A stretch of DNA of 26,540 nucleotides from Cyclobacteriaceae bacterium (lineage in GTDB: Bacteria > Bacteroidota > Bacteroidia > Cytophagales > Cyclobacteriaceae), in assembly GCA_947458795.1 (NCBI GenBank), contig CANHCD010000003.1, forward strand, positions 1 through 26,540, read 5' to 3'. The position numbers were made by a program, and so were the translations under genes. Positions 13,636 through 21,250 of the stretch are shown here, in pieces (position 1 is the first letter of the stretch; every line of letters starts with the position of its first letter). Under the pieces are notes generated by a model. That model was not told the origin of the DNA. It did not search any database and saw only the letters and a program-made list of their open reading frames with translations.

Positions 13636-14931
13636 ATGAATTCATTTATCCAAGAATTGAAATGGAGAGGAATGCTCCAAGATATGACACCAGAATTAGA
13701 AGAGCACCTTGCCAAAGGAATGGCTTCAGCTTATCTTGGTTTTGATCCCACTGCAGATTCCCTACATATTGGTCACTTGGTTGGGGTGATGACGCTACTG
13801 CATTTTCAACGAGCAGGCCATAAGCCAGTTGCTCTTGTTGGTGGTGCCACAGGCATGATTGGAGATCCATCTTTCAAGTCCTCCGAACGTAATTTGTTGG
13901 ATAAGCCTACCCTGGATCACAATGTGGACTGCATTCAAAAGCAATTGGCCAAATTTTTGGATTTTTCTGGAAATCAGCCCAATAAAGCGAGTCTAGTCAA
14001 CAACTACGATTGGATCTCTCAATTCACTTTTTTAGACTTTATTCGGGATGTAGGCAAGCACATTACGGTCAACTACATGATGTCCAAGGATAGCGTAAAA
14101 AGACGCCTAGAAGACGGAAATGGCCTTTCCTTTACGGAGTTTAGCTACCAATTGATTCAAGGATACGATTTCTACCATCTTTGGAAAAATGAAAACTGTA
14201 CCATCCAATTGGGGGGATCTGATCAATGGGGAAATATTGTGACCGGTACGGAATTAATCCGTCGCATGGGCGGTGGAAGTGCTTTTGCCTTAACCGTTCC
14301 CTTGATCACCAAAGCAGATGGAACCAAGTTTGGAAAAACTGAAGGGGGTTCGGTGTGGCTAGATCCAGAAAAGACTTCACCCTATGCTTTTTATCAATTT
14401 TGGTTGAATGTATCTGATGCAGATGCATCCAAGTACATCCGAATTTTTACGGTGCTCGATCAGTCCACAGTTGAAAAATTGGAGAAAGAACATGCAGAAG
14501 CGCCGCATTTACGCATTTTGCAAAAAGAAATCGCCAAAGAAGTGACCTGCATGGTCCACAGCAAAGAAGATTACGAGATGGCGCTTAAAGCCTCCGATAT
14601 TCTATTTGGCAAGTCCTCAACTGAGGATTTAACCTCACTTGATGAGCGAACATTTCTTGCAGTATTTGAGGGAGTTCCCCAGGTGCAATTGAGTCAATCG
14701 GAATTTTCTCAACTTGAAAACGTACTTGACCTTCTTGGGGAAAAGACAAATTTTCAGCTCTTCCCTTCCAAAGGAGAAGCTCGGAAAATGATTCTTGGAG
14801 GCGGCGTGAGCATCAACAAAGAAAAAGTGGAAGATCCTCAAGGCCCTGTAGCCTATACCCTACTTCAAGGAAAGTATTTGCTGGTTCAAAAAGGAAAGAA
14901 AAACTACGTAATCGTAGAAGTCCTCGCCTAA
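13636..14931 (+). CDS. tyrS: tyrosyl-tRNA synthetase
   Basis: This 431-residue class I synthetase charges tRNA-Tyr with tyrosine in the cytoplasm. The 'HIGH' signature is at 44-47 in 'DSLHIGHLVG', the tyrosine-pocket region includes 'YQLIQGYDFYHLW' and 'LGGSDQWGNI' (192-201), and the KMSKS loop is the variant 'KFGKT' (231-235), normal for the bacterial TyrS-1 type. The C-terminal S4-like RNA-binding domain follows (about 365-431; 'SKGEARKMILGGGVSINKEK'). The length and start are standard. It is a single-gene unit, with its own promoter and a long hairpin terminator downstream. Confidence 0.97.
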   Translation: MNSFIQELKWRGMLQDMTPELEEHLAKGMASAYLGFDPTADSLHIGHLVGVMTLLHFQRAGHKPVALVGGATGMIGDPSFKSSERNLLDKPTLDHNVDCIQKQLAKFLDFSGNQPNKASLVNNYDWISQFTFLDFIRDVGKHITVNYMMSKDSVKRRLEDGNGLSFTEFSYQLIQGYDFYHLWKNENCTIQLGGSDQWGNIVTGTELIRRMGGGSAFALTVPLITKADGTKFGKTEGGSVWLDPEKTSPYAFYQFWLNVSDADASKYIRIFTVLDQSTVEKLEKEHAEAPHLRILQKEIAKEVTCMVHSKEDYEMALKASDILFGKSSTEDLTSLDERTFLAVFEGVPQVQLSQSEFSQLENVLDLLGEKTNFQLFPSKGEARKMILGGGVSINKEKVEDPQGPVAYTLLQGKYLLVQKGKKNYVIVEVLA

Positions 14932-14974
14932 CCAAAACGAAGACTCATCCCTAGCCAAAAATTAGTGACGAATT

Positions 14975-15011
14975 AATAACATTTGACTCTTAGTCAAATG
15001 TTATTTTTTTT
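14975..15011 (+). terminator. tyrS terminator; also a candidate regulator palindrome
   Basis: AATAACATTTGACT (14975-14988), loop CTT and AGTCAAATGTTATT (14992-15005) make a perfect 14-base-pair stem followed by T to 15011. It fits an intrinsic terminator for tyrS. Its symmetric core, TTTGACT...AGTCAAA, lies just upstream of the TetR gene and a further TTTGACT copy at 15009-15015, so it could also be an operator. Confidence 0.75.
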
Positions 15012-15024
15012 GACTAGGATTTAA

Positions 15025-15032
15025 TACATTTG
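15025..15032 (+). promoter_or_regulatory. -7 element of the TetR-family gene
   Basis: TACATTTG matches TAnnTTTG and lies 30 bases before ATG 15063. The nearest TTTG upstream (15009-15012) is only 12 bases away, so the -33 element is uncertain. A TTG start at 15030 would overlap this box and is rejected. Confidence 0.45.
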
Positions 15033-15062
15033 AATTCACACCTTTTTTCCTTTTTGTTACCA

Positions 15063-15758
15063 ATGGCAGGCGAAAAAAATAAAGAAAAACTCATTTTAGA
15101 TGCTGCAGTAGCCTTATTTACTGCACAGGGTTTTGCGGCTACGCGCATGGAAGATGTAGCCAAGAAAGCGGGAATCAGTAAAGGCCTCACCTATTTTTAC
15201 TACAAAAATAAGGAAGACCTATACATGGCACTTACCAAAAAAGCCTTCGAGCAACTAAAAGATGAGTTTAGGGAGTCCCTGCGCGCCAAAGGCAAAAATG
15301 GATTGGAGATGTTGACAGATTTGGTTCAACGCATCTGGAAGTTTGCCAAGGAACAACCTGTCTATTACCATTCGATCATTCATTTTTTGGACTTACTCAA
15401 GAAATACACCTCCCCAGAGTTGAAATCACAAATCAATCCCTTGATTCTAGATTCGATTCATTTTCATAAACTTTTGGAACTTCAACTGGAGCCTACCCGG
15501 TTTGGAATCCAAATCGTATCTCAAGGAATAAAAGACGGCAGCATTCGGCCGGAATTGCAACCAGAGATCACGTTTTATACCGTTTGGAGCATGGTTCTGG
15601 GCTATGAAAAAATGGAAGGCCCCATTTCTTTTGAAGGGAAAGAAACTAAAATTAGCCCTGAAGCATGGCAGCGTGGATTCCTTAAATTAATGCAAGAGAT
15701 GCTAAAAGGAACGATACAGGCCACGAAGCCACAAGTGGTGCAAGCAAGTTTATTTTAA
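15063..15758 (+). CDS. TetR/AcrR family transcriptional regulator
   Basis: This 231-residue protein is a TetR-type repressor. The N-terminal helix-turn-helix domain is clear at about residues 8-54: 'LILDAAVALFTAQGFAATRM', then 'DVAKKAGISKGLTYFYYKNK' and 'EDLYMAL'. The C-terminal ligand-binding half is helical and variable ('YYHSIIHFLDLLKKYTSPEL'), with no named ligand. ATG 15063 is preferred over TTG 15030. Such regulators usually act on themselves or on neighbouring genes; the fatty-acyl genes about 2 kb downstream (17358-21250) are a plausible but untested target, and the 14975-15005 palindrome is a plausible operator. It ends in a terminator shared with the convergent gene. Confidence 0.92.
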   Translation: MAGEKNKEKLILDAAVALFTAQGFAATRMEDVAKKAGISKGLTYFYYKNKEDLYMALTKKAFEQLKDEFRESLRAKGKNGLEMLTDLVQRIWKFAKEQPVYYHSIIHFLDLLKKYTSPELKSQINPLILDSIHFHKLLELQLEPTRFGIQIVSQGIKDGSIRPELQPEITFYTVWSMVLGYEKMEGPISFEGKETKISPEAWQRGFLKLMQEMLKGTIQATKPQVVQASLF

Positions 15759-15783
15759 AAAAGGGGCATAAGCCCCTTTTTTT
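15757..15783. terminator. bidirectional intrinsic terminator
   Basis: AAAAAAGGGGC (15757-15767), loop ATAA and GCCCC plus seven T (15772-15783) make a compact hairpin with A and T flanks. It serves both the TetR gene and the convergent hypothetical gene, and overlaps both stop codons. Confidence 0.88.
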
Positions 15784-16204
15784 ATCTGCTTTTCCACAAT
15801 TCTTTTAACTGCTTACCATTGATAAGCAACACAAAACGAACTGGGTTAGGGACCAAAACAATACGCAAGTCCACTTTGCCCAGCTGATCTGATTCAATGG
15901 GTACACCCTGATTACCAGTTACCTCATAGGTGATGCTCCCTTTTGCATCAGGAAGCATTTCCTGGTAGTAATTAGCCAAGTACGCTGTGGGCAATAAGAC
16001 ATCCGAGTCTGACTTTAACTTGGCATAAATCTTCTCCAATTCGGGAGCTAAAATCTCCTCGTAATTTTCATTAAAGTCGTCCTCGAGATCATGTAATTGC
16101 TCCTCTAAATCATCGTAATTCTCATCGCTATATTCCAAGGCACTTAGCTGATTCCTTTGTTGAACAATTTCTGTCAGCTCCTGGTCTATTTTTTCCCAAT
16201 TCAT
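15782..16204 (-). CDS. acidic coiled-coil-like hypothetical protein
   Basis: This 140-residue protein has no family I recognise. Its first half is an acidic, heptad-like helical stretch ('QELTEIVQQRNQLSALEYSD', then 'DDLEEQLHDLEDDFNENYEE') that could form a coiled coil, and its second half is a compact strand-rich part ('GSITYEVTGNQGVPI', 'KVDLRIVLVPNPVRFVLLI'). There is no signal peptide or membrane helix. ATG 16204 is the only sensible start, and a near-match -7 box (CATATTTG on the minus strand) lies at 16230-16237. It lies downstream of the MDR reductase in the same direction with a 70-base gap. Function unknown. Confidence 0.7.
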   Translation of the reverse strand: MNWEKIDQELTEIVQQRNQLSALEYSDENYDDLEEQLHDLEDDFNENYEEILAPELEKIYAKLKSDSDVLLPTAYLANYYQEMLPDAKGSITYEVTGNQGVPIESDQLGKVDLRIVLVPNPVRFVLLINGKQLKELWKSR

Positions 16205-16274
16205 GGTTGATCTCTTGATTGTTTGTCTACAAATATGGCGATAATCCTAAAAATAGCGGTTTAAATTACGGCAA

Positions 16275-17246
16275 CTATTCACTTACGAGGAGGATTTTTC
16301 CATTTCTTCCTGCTTGTTCATAGGCGTCTAAAGCAGCTTTAAACTCAGAAAGTGGGTAGGTTGCTGCTACATCTACCTTCGAGGTATCCTGCATCAAAAA
16401 TCCGAAAACCCGTTGAAAAGCTTTCATTCGCTGTTCAACAGGGAGCTCTTCAATCCAAGTGCTTAGCCAGAAGCCATCGATTCGTAGGTTTTTAAAGATG
16501 AGCAAGCCACTATTGATCGAAAGGTTGTCCAAGGAAAGCGCTCCAAACACCATCATCCTGCCCTTCTGCTTCAGACTAGACAAAGCCTTTACTCCCAATT
16601 CCCCTCCTACCGCATCAAAAACCACATCTACACCTACCTCTGTTTTTTCGAAGATTACTTTTCCCAGCTTCTCTGTGGCTGTATTGATCACCAGCTCAGC
16701 ACCTAAATCCAACAAAACTTGCTTTTGAGATTCATGACGAACAGTCGCTGCCACACGAATGCCCTTGGCTTTGGCCATCTGTATGGCAAATTTTCCAAAT
16801 GCTGAAGCACCTGCAGTAAGCAATAACCACTGACCCGCTACTAGTCCTGAGTCTTCAATCATGCCATAGGCAGTCATTGGATTGACAAAAGCCTGGCAGG
16901 CTACCTCATCCGGCATTTGAGCAGGAACGGGAATCACCAAAGCAGCGGGCACACAGACATATTCCTTCCAGGTGCCAATGGCAGTAAACATCACGCGAGT
17001 TCCAGCAGGCACTTTTCCGGCTTCATCCCCTTTTTCTACCACTCCACAGGCCTCAAAACCTGCACTGCTTGGTAGCTTGGGTGTGATGCCGTACATGCCA
17101 CGAACAAACATGATATCTGAAGGATTGATGTTTCTAGCAGTTACCCGTATCAATACCTCATGTGCCTTAGCTTGAGGCATTTCACTTTCTTTGAGATACA
17201 AGACTTCCTGAGGCGTACCCGTGTGATCAAAAATTAATTCTTTCAT
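16275..17246 (-). CDS. MDR-family NADPH oxidoreductase (enoyl-CoA/ACP reductase- or quinone reductase-like)
   Basis: This 323-residue protein is a zinc-independent medium-chain dehydrogenase/reductase. The N-terminal GroES-like domain carries 'RNINPSDIMFVRGMYG' (38-53) and 'LPSSAGFEACGVVEKG' (58-73), the pattern of MECR/ETR-like enoyl reductases and quinone oxidoreductases. The nucleotide-binding motif is 'LLTAGASAFGKFAIQMAKAKG' cut near 142-162, followed by 'VRVAATVR'-like sequence. The zinc-binding Cys/His set of alcohol dehydrogenases is absent. ATG 17246 is preferred over an upstream in-frame start near 17285, since MKELIFDHTG is the normal N-terminus. It is divergent from the SDR-ACAD-kinase operon across 111 bases, which suggests shared control; reduction of an enoyl-CoA from that pathway is a reasonable guess. 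Confidence 0.85.
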   Translation of the reverse strand: MKELIFDHTGTPQEVLYLKESEMPQAKAHEVLIRVTARNINPSDIMFVRGMYGITPKLPSSAGFEACGVVEKGDEAGKVPAGTRVMFTAIGTWKEYVCVPAALVIPVPAQMPDEVACQAFVNPMTAYGMIEDSGLVAGQWLLLTAGASAFGKFAIQMAKAKGIRVAATVRHESQKQVLLDLGAELVINTATEKLGKVIFEKTEVGVDVVFDAVGGELGVKALSSLKQKGRMMVFGALSLDNLSINSGLLIFKNLRIDGFWLSTWIEELPVEQRMKAFQRVFGFLMQDTSKVDVAATYPLSEFKAALDAYEQAGRNGKILLVSE

Positions 17247-17357
17247 GTGCTCGTTAAAAGGATAAAATGAGGGATAAAATTTCAAATTGCTTGGGCCACA
17301 AGTTACAGCATGGCCATATTTTTCCTATCTTTTGGAAGAAAAATAACCCCAAAACAC

Positions 17358-18125
17358 ATGGATTTATCTTCAGTTTTTTCTTTGGACGGAAAAGTAGCTC
17401 TGATTACTGGAGCCAGTAAAGGAATAGGCTTTAGCATTGCGGAGATCTTCGCCGCTGCAGGAGCAAAAGTAGTGATCAGCAGCAGAAAGCAAGAGGTCCT
17501 CGATGAACAAGCTCTTCTGCTCAATTCCAAAGGATATGAAGTGACCGGAATCGCATGCAATGTGGGAAACATCAACGAGCTACCACTACTGGTTGAAAAG
17601 ACAGTTGAAAAATACGGGACCATCGACATCCTCGTAAATAATGCGGCCAGTAATCCTGTTTTTGGACCTGTACACGAAACTACCCTAGAGGCCTTCGACA
17701 AAATCATGAATGTCAATGTCAAGGCAGCATTTGAACTGAGCAGACTTTGCTATCCCCACTTGAGAAAATCCTCCGGAGCTTCAGTCATCAACATTTCGAG
17801 TATTGGGGGATTGTCGCCTGAACAGGGTCTGGGGATTTACTCGGTTTCTAAAGCTGCATTAATCTCGTTAACCAAGGTTTTTGCCAAAGAATGGGGCGAC
17901 TCAAAGATTCGTGTAAATGCCATTTGCCCTGGCCTCATCCAGACCAAATTCTCTGAAGCACTTTGGTCCAATGAAAAAATCATGTCCATGATTATCAAAC
18001 AATTGGCCATCAAACGAGCAGGGACATCAGAAGAGATTGGTGCAATGGCCTTGTTTCTAGCCTCTCCTGCTTCCACCTACACCACCGGAGCGATATTAAC
18101 CGCCGATGGAGGCTTTACCATTTGA
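17358..18125 (+). CDS. short-chain dehydrogenase/reductase (SDR), first gene of the acyl-CoA operon
   Basis: This 255-residue classical SDR has the cofactor motif 'TGASKGIG' (17-24), 'NNAAS' (94-98, NNAG position), catalytic Ser147 or Ser148, and 'YSVSK' giving Tyr161 and Lys165; the C-terminal 'GAILTADGGFTI' is typical. ATG 17358 gives the usual N-terminus; a frame extension to 17310 is rejected. The stop is seven bases before the acyl-CoA dehydrogenase ATG. In the Pseudomonas levulinate cluster an SDR (LvaD) interconverts 4-oxo- and 4-hydroxyacyl-CoA beside the same kinase and dehydrogenase, so this could be its counterpart; a 3-oxoacyl reductase role is an alternative. The family is secure; the substrate is inferred from context only. 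Confidence 0.9.
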   Translation: MDLSSVFSLDGKVALITGASKGIGFSIAEIFAAAGAKVVISSRKQEVLDEQALLLNSKGYEVTGIACNVGNINELPLLVEKTVEKYGTIDILVNNAASNPVFGPVHETTLEAFDKIMNVNVKAAFELSRLCYPHLRKSSGASVINISSIGGLSPEQGLGIYSVSKAALISLTKVFAKEWGDSKIRVNAICPGLIQTKFSEALWSNEKIMSMIIKQLAIKRAGTSEEIGAMALFLASPASTYTTGAILTADGGFTI

Positions 18126-18132
18126 TTTTACA

Positions 18133-19341
18133 ATGAACCCAAACCAAGAAATCTCGGCAGCCCAACTGCAAGAACTTTTAGTTGCCTACAGACAATTTGT
18201 AGTGCAAGAACTATTTCCCATAGACCTGGATGTGGTCAAAGGGCCATTTAAATCTTATTTACCCCAGCTGAAAGCTCTTCGTGAAAAAGCAAAATCCTTG
18301 GGCCTTTTTGCACCGCACCTCGCTAAAAATGAAGGGGGCTTAGGGTTGAACCTGGTTCAATTTGCCCAGGTATCCGAAATCTTAGGCCAAAGCCCAATGG
18401 GACATTACGTGTTTAACTGCAATGCTCCCGATATCGGAAACATGGAGTTGCTCCACCAATTTGGATCTGAAGAGCAAAAAGAAAAGTGGCTAGGTCCACT
18501 GCAACGCGGTGAAATCCGTTCCTGCTTTGCGATGACCGAACCCCAACTTCCCGGTAGCAATCCAGTGAATATGGCCACTACTGCCGTCCTAGATGGGGAA
18601 GACTACCTCATTCAAGGTCACAAATGGTTTACCACAGCAGCCGATGGGGCACAATTCACCATTGTCATGGCGGTAACGAACCCAAATGCCCCTTCTCCTT
18701 ACCAGAAGGCAAGCATGATCTTACTTCCTTTGGATACGCCTGGCTATACCTTGGTACGCAACATTTCCATTATGGGAGAAGCAGGCGAAGATTACCTCTC
18801 CCATGCTGAAATTAAGTTTGACCAGTGCCGAGTGCCTGTGACTAACCGAATTGGCTTGGAAGGCCAAGGTTTTGCGCTGGCACAAGAACGCCTAGGTCCT
18901 GGGCGAATCCACCACTGCATGCGTTGGATTGGAATTTGCGAACGTGTATTTGACATGATGTGCAGGCGAGCTCTTTCTCGCGAACTCGAGGTAGGCAAAG
19001 TGCTGGCCGAAAAACAGACCATCCAAAATTGGATAGCTGAAAGTCGAGCCGAAATCAAGGCCAGCCGCCTGATGGTGTTGGATACAGCTCAAAAGATGCA
19101 GGAATTGGGAGCGAAAGCTGTAAAAGAAGATATCTCTACCATCAAATTTTTTGTGGCAGATGTACTGATGAAGGTAATTGACCGAGCCATTCAAGTGCAT
19201 GGGGCACTGGGAATCACCGATGATACGCTACTCTCCTTTTGGTACCGACACGAGCGCGGTGCACGAATCTACGATGGGCCTGATGAGGTGCATAAATCAG
19301 CCTTAGCAAGAAGCATTCTAAAAAATTACAGCAGCAAATGA
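18133..19341 (+). CDS. acyl-CoA dehydrogenase, ACAD10/ACAD11-like
   Basis: This 402-residue FAD enzyme is an acyl-CoA dehydrogenase of the ACAD10/ACAD11 subgroup. I see 'FAMTEPQLPGSNP' (132-144), 'HKWFTTAADGAQF' (163-175), the subgroup-specific 'ERLGPGRIHHCMRWIG' (252-267), 'NWIAESR' (299-305) and 'ARIYDGPDEVHKSALAR' (377-393). At the place of the usual catalytic Glu (EGT-type motif) it has Asp381, as in ACAD10/11. From memory these blocks closely follow the C-terminal half of human ACAD11. In that group, and in the analogous Pseudomonas LvaC, the substrate is a 4-phosphoacyl-CoA made by a partner kinase. ATG 18133 is chosen over an upstream in-frame start at 18106. The stop overlaps the kinase ATG by four bases. 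Confidence 0.93.
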   Translation: MNPNQEISAAQLQELLVAYRQFVVQELFPIDLDVVKGPFKSYLPQLKALREKAKSLGLFAPHLAKNEGGLGLNLVQFAQVSEILGQSPMGHYVFNCNAPDIGNMELLHQFGSEEQKEKWLGPLQRGEIRSCFAMTEPQLPGSNPVNMATTAVLDGEDYLIQGHKWFTTAADGAQFTIVMAVTNPNAPSPYQKASMILLPLDTPGYTLVRNISIMGEAGEDYLSHAEIKFDQCRVPVTNRIGLEGQGFALAQERLGPGRIHHCMRWIGICERVFDMMCRRALSRELEVGKVLAEKQTIQNWIAESRAEIKASRLMVLDTAQKMQELGAKAVKEDISTIKFFVADVLMKVIDRAIQVHGALGITDDTLLSFWYRHERGARIYDGPDEVHKSALARSILKNYSSK

Positions 19342-20366
19342 GTAGCACCTTGAGTTTTGATGTGCTGAGAGACTATTTGGCCACCAACCTAAACTGTTCC
19401 GCGGAGCAAATTCAAGTCGATCAACTTCCAGGAGGCTATTCCAACCTCAGCTTTTTGGTGCATAATCCTACTGAAAAATTCATCTTAAGACGCCCTCCTT
19501 TTGGTGAAAAAATCGCCAAAGCCCATGACATGGGACGAGAATTTAAAATTCTCCAAGGCATAAAAAAGGCAGGATATACCAAGAGTCCCAACCCCATTCT
19601 TTTTTGTGAGGAGGAGTCTATTTTTGGAGCACCATTTTTTCTAATGGAATTTGTTGAAGGAGCAATTTTAAGGAACAAGGTTCCAAAAGGCTTGACTCTT
19701 GGTGCAATGGAGTTTGAGAAGCTTTCCCGAAGTGCTGTGGACTGTTTGGTGGAGCTACATCAATTGGAACTTCAGGATTCAGGATTGATTCAGTTGGGTA
19801 AGCCGGAAGGATTTACCCAACGTCAAGTGACCGGATGGGTGGAGCGGTACTTTCGAGCCAAAACAAACGAATTACCTGAGCTGGAAATCGCAGCCAGCTG
19901 GCTCCAGGAAAACATTCCGTCAACCGAGTACACGGCGTTTATTCACAATGATTTCAAATACGATAATTTAGTTTTAGATCCGGATGACCCCTGCAAGATC
20001 CAAAGTGTATTGGATTGGGAGATGGCTACAATTGGAAATCCACTGATGGATTTAGGAACTAGCCTTGCCTATTGGGCAGAAGAAAAAGATCCAGAAATCC
20101 TCAAACTGTTTAATTTGAGTCACCTACCTGGCAACTTAAGTCGGGAGGAGCTGATGGACTACTATTTTTCAAAGGCAGCAGGATCCAAGGAAGAAATGAT
20201 CTTTTATTATGTTTTTGGACTAGTGAAGGTGGCGGTCATCGCTCAACAAATCTTTAAAAGATATTCCCAGGGCCATTCTAACGATGCTCGATTTGCACAA
20301 TTAATCCATGTAGTAGAAGCTGCAGGTAAAAAAGCGACCCAAACCCTTCAAAAAAATCAACTCTAA
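19338..20366 (+). CDS. APH-type phosphotransferase, ACAD10/11 kinase-domain-like (LvaA-like)
   Basis: This 342-residue protein is a small-molecule kinase of the aminoglycoside phosphotransferase fold, in the branch fused to the dehydrogenase in animal ACAD10/11. Motifs: 'LPGGYSNLSFLV' (30-41), 'FILRRPPFG' (48-56), 'FFLMEFVEGAILR' (100-112), the catalytic loop 'HNDFKYDN' (203-210; Asp205 base, Asn210 metal) and 'LDWEMATIGNPLMDLG' (225-240; Asp226 metal). The strand that often carries the nucleotide Lys here reads Arg-Arg. Its ATG overlaps the dehydrogenase stop (ATGA), so the two parts that are fused in animals are coupled translationally here. The likely reaction is phosphorylation of the 4-hydroxyl of a 4-hydroxyacyl-CoA. 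It is not expected to be an antibiotic-resistance gene. Confidence 0.9.
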   Translation: MSSTLSFDVLRDYLATNLNCSAEQIQVDQLPGGYSNLSFLVHNPTEKFILRRPPFGEKIAKAHDMGREFKILQGIKKAGYTKSPNPILFCEEESIFGAPFFLMEFVEGAILRNKVPKGLTLGAMEFEKLSRSAVDCLVELHQLELQDSGLIQLGKPEGFTQRQVTGWVERYFRAKTNELPELEIAASWLQENIPSTEYTAFIHNDFKYDNLVLDPDDPCKIQSVLDWEMATIGNPLMDLGTSLAYWAEEKDPEILKLFNLSHLPGNLSREELMDYYFSKAAGSKEEMIFYYVFGLVKVAVIAQQIFKRYSQGHSNDARFAQLIHVVEAAGKKATQTLQKNQL

Positions 20367-20371
20367 TTCAC

Positions 20372-21250
20372 ATGACACTTCAAAAAATTTGCATCCTAGG
20401 AGCTGGAACACTAGGCTCACGTGTAGCGCTTCAATCTGCAATTTCAGGATTTTCTGTATCGATCTTTGACTTGAAACGAGCATCTCTGGATTCGGCTATG
20501 CTGACCATGCAAAAAATCCTTCGCCAACTAGTTCGTGCGGGAAACCTTACTGAATCAAAAGTCCCAGGAATCCTCCAGCGAGTACAGCCTACTTTGGACC
20601 TTGGTGAGGCTTTGAAAGGAGCTGATCTGGTAAATGAAAGTGTTACAGAAGATGTCACCATCAAAAAGGCCTTGTGGACACAAGTTGGGCAGCTAGCAGA
20701 CCCAAAAACTTGGTTGACCACAAATACCTCCTACCTCCTCCCCTCCCAATTTGCAGAAGAAACGGGTCGACCCAAGCAATTTTGTGCCTTCCATTTTCAC
20801 GATGTCTTTTATTCTAGGGTGGTAGATATTATGCCCCATCCGGGTACAGATCCTGCATTGATTGGGATCCTAGAGGAACTGGGTAGGCAATTAAATCAGG
20901 TTCCTGTCATCGTACGCAAAGAAAACCCAGGATACTTATTCAACACGATGCTCATGGCACTTTTGGGAGCTGCAGGCAAACTAATCACCCGAGAAGTGGG
21001 AAGCATTGAAGATATCGACAAGTCCTGGATGGTCAATTTCCACATGCCGATGGGACCATTTGGAATTTTAGATTCCATAGGATTGGATACTGCTTGGCAT
21101 GTCACCCACAAAATGCCCGATTCTGCCTCTCAGGCTTTTGCTGCCCATTTAAAAACCTATATTGATCAAGGAAAACTAGGAGAGAAAACTGGAGAAGGAT
21201 TCTACAGCTACCCCAATCCACGCTACCGAGAGGCCGATTTTATTCTATAA
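20372..21250 (+). CDS. 3-hydroxyacyl-CoA dehydrogenase family protein
   Basis: This 292-residue protein is an NAD-dependent 3-hydroxyacyl-CoA dehydrogenase (SCHAD/HBDH type). The Rossmann motif is 'GAGTLG' (10-15), 'NESVTED' (88-94) matches the VEAVPED-like region, 'TTNTSYLLPSQF' (116-127) follows, and 'ENPGYLFNTMLMALLG' (184-199) and 'GEKTGEGFYSYPNP' (270-283) are the C-terminal domain marks. The catalytic-His region reads 'AFHFHDVFYSR' (139-149) in place of the common LHFFNPV, so the Asn-Pro that usually follows is missing; substrate preference may differ. It starts five bases after the kinase stop, the last gene of the operon. Its 3' end overlaps the trmB end on the other strand by 11 bases. 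Confidence 0.9.
   Translation: MTLQKICILGAGTLGSRVALQSAISGFSVSIFDLKRASLDSAMLTMQKILRQLVRAGNLTESKVPGILQRVQPTLDLGEALKGADLVNESVTEDVTIKKALWTQVGQLADPKTWLTTNTSYLLPSQFAEETGRPKQFCAFHFHDVFYSRVVDIMPHPGTDPALIGILEELGRQLNQVPVIVRKENPGYLFNTMLMALLGAAGKLITREVGSIEDIDKSWMVNFHMPMGPFGILDSIGLDTAWHVTHKMPDSASQAFAAHLKTYIDQGKLGEKTGEGFYSYPNPRYREADFIL

Noticed and set aside
19338..20366. Aminoglycoside resistance gene
   Set aside because: The APH fold is shared, but the sequence and operon match the ACAD10/11 and LvaA metabolic kinases.
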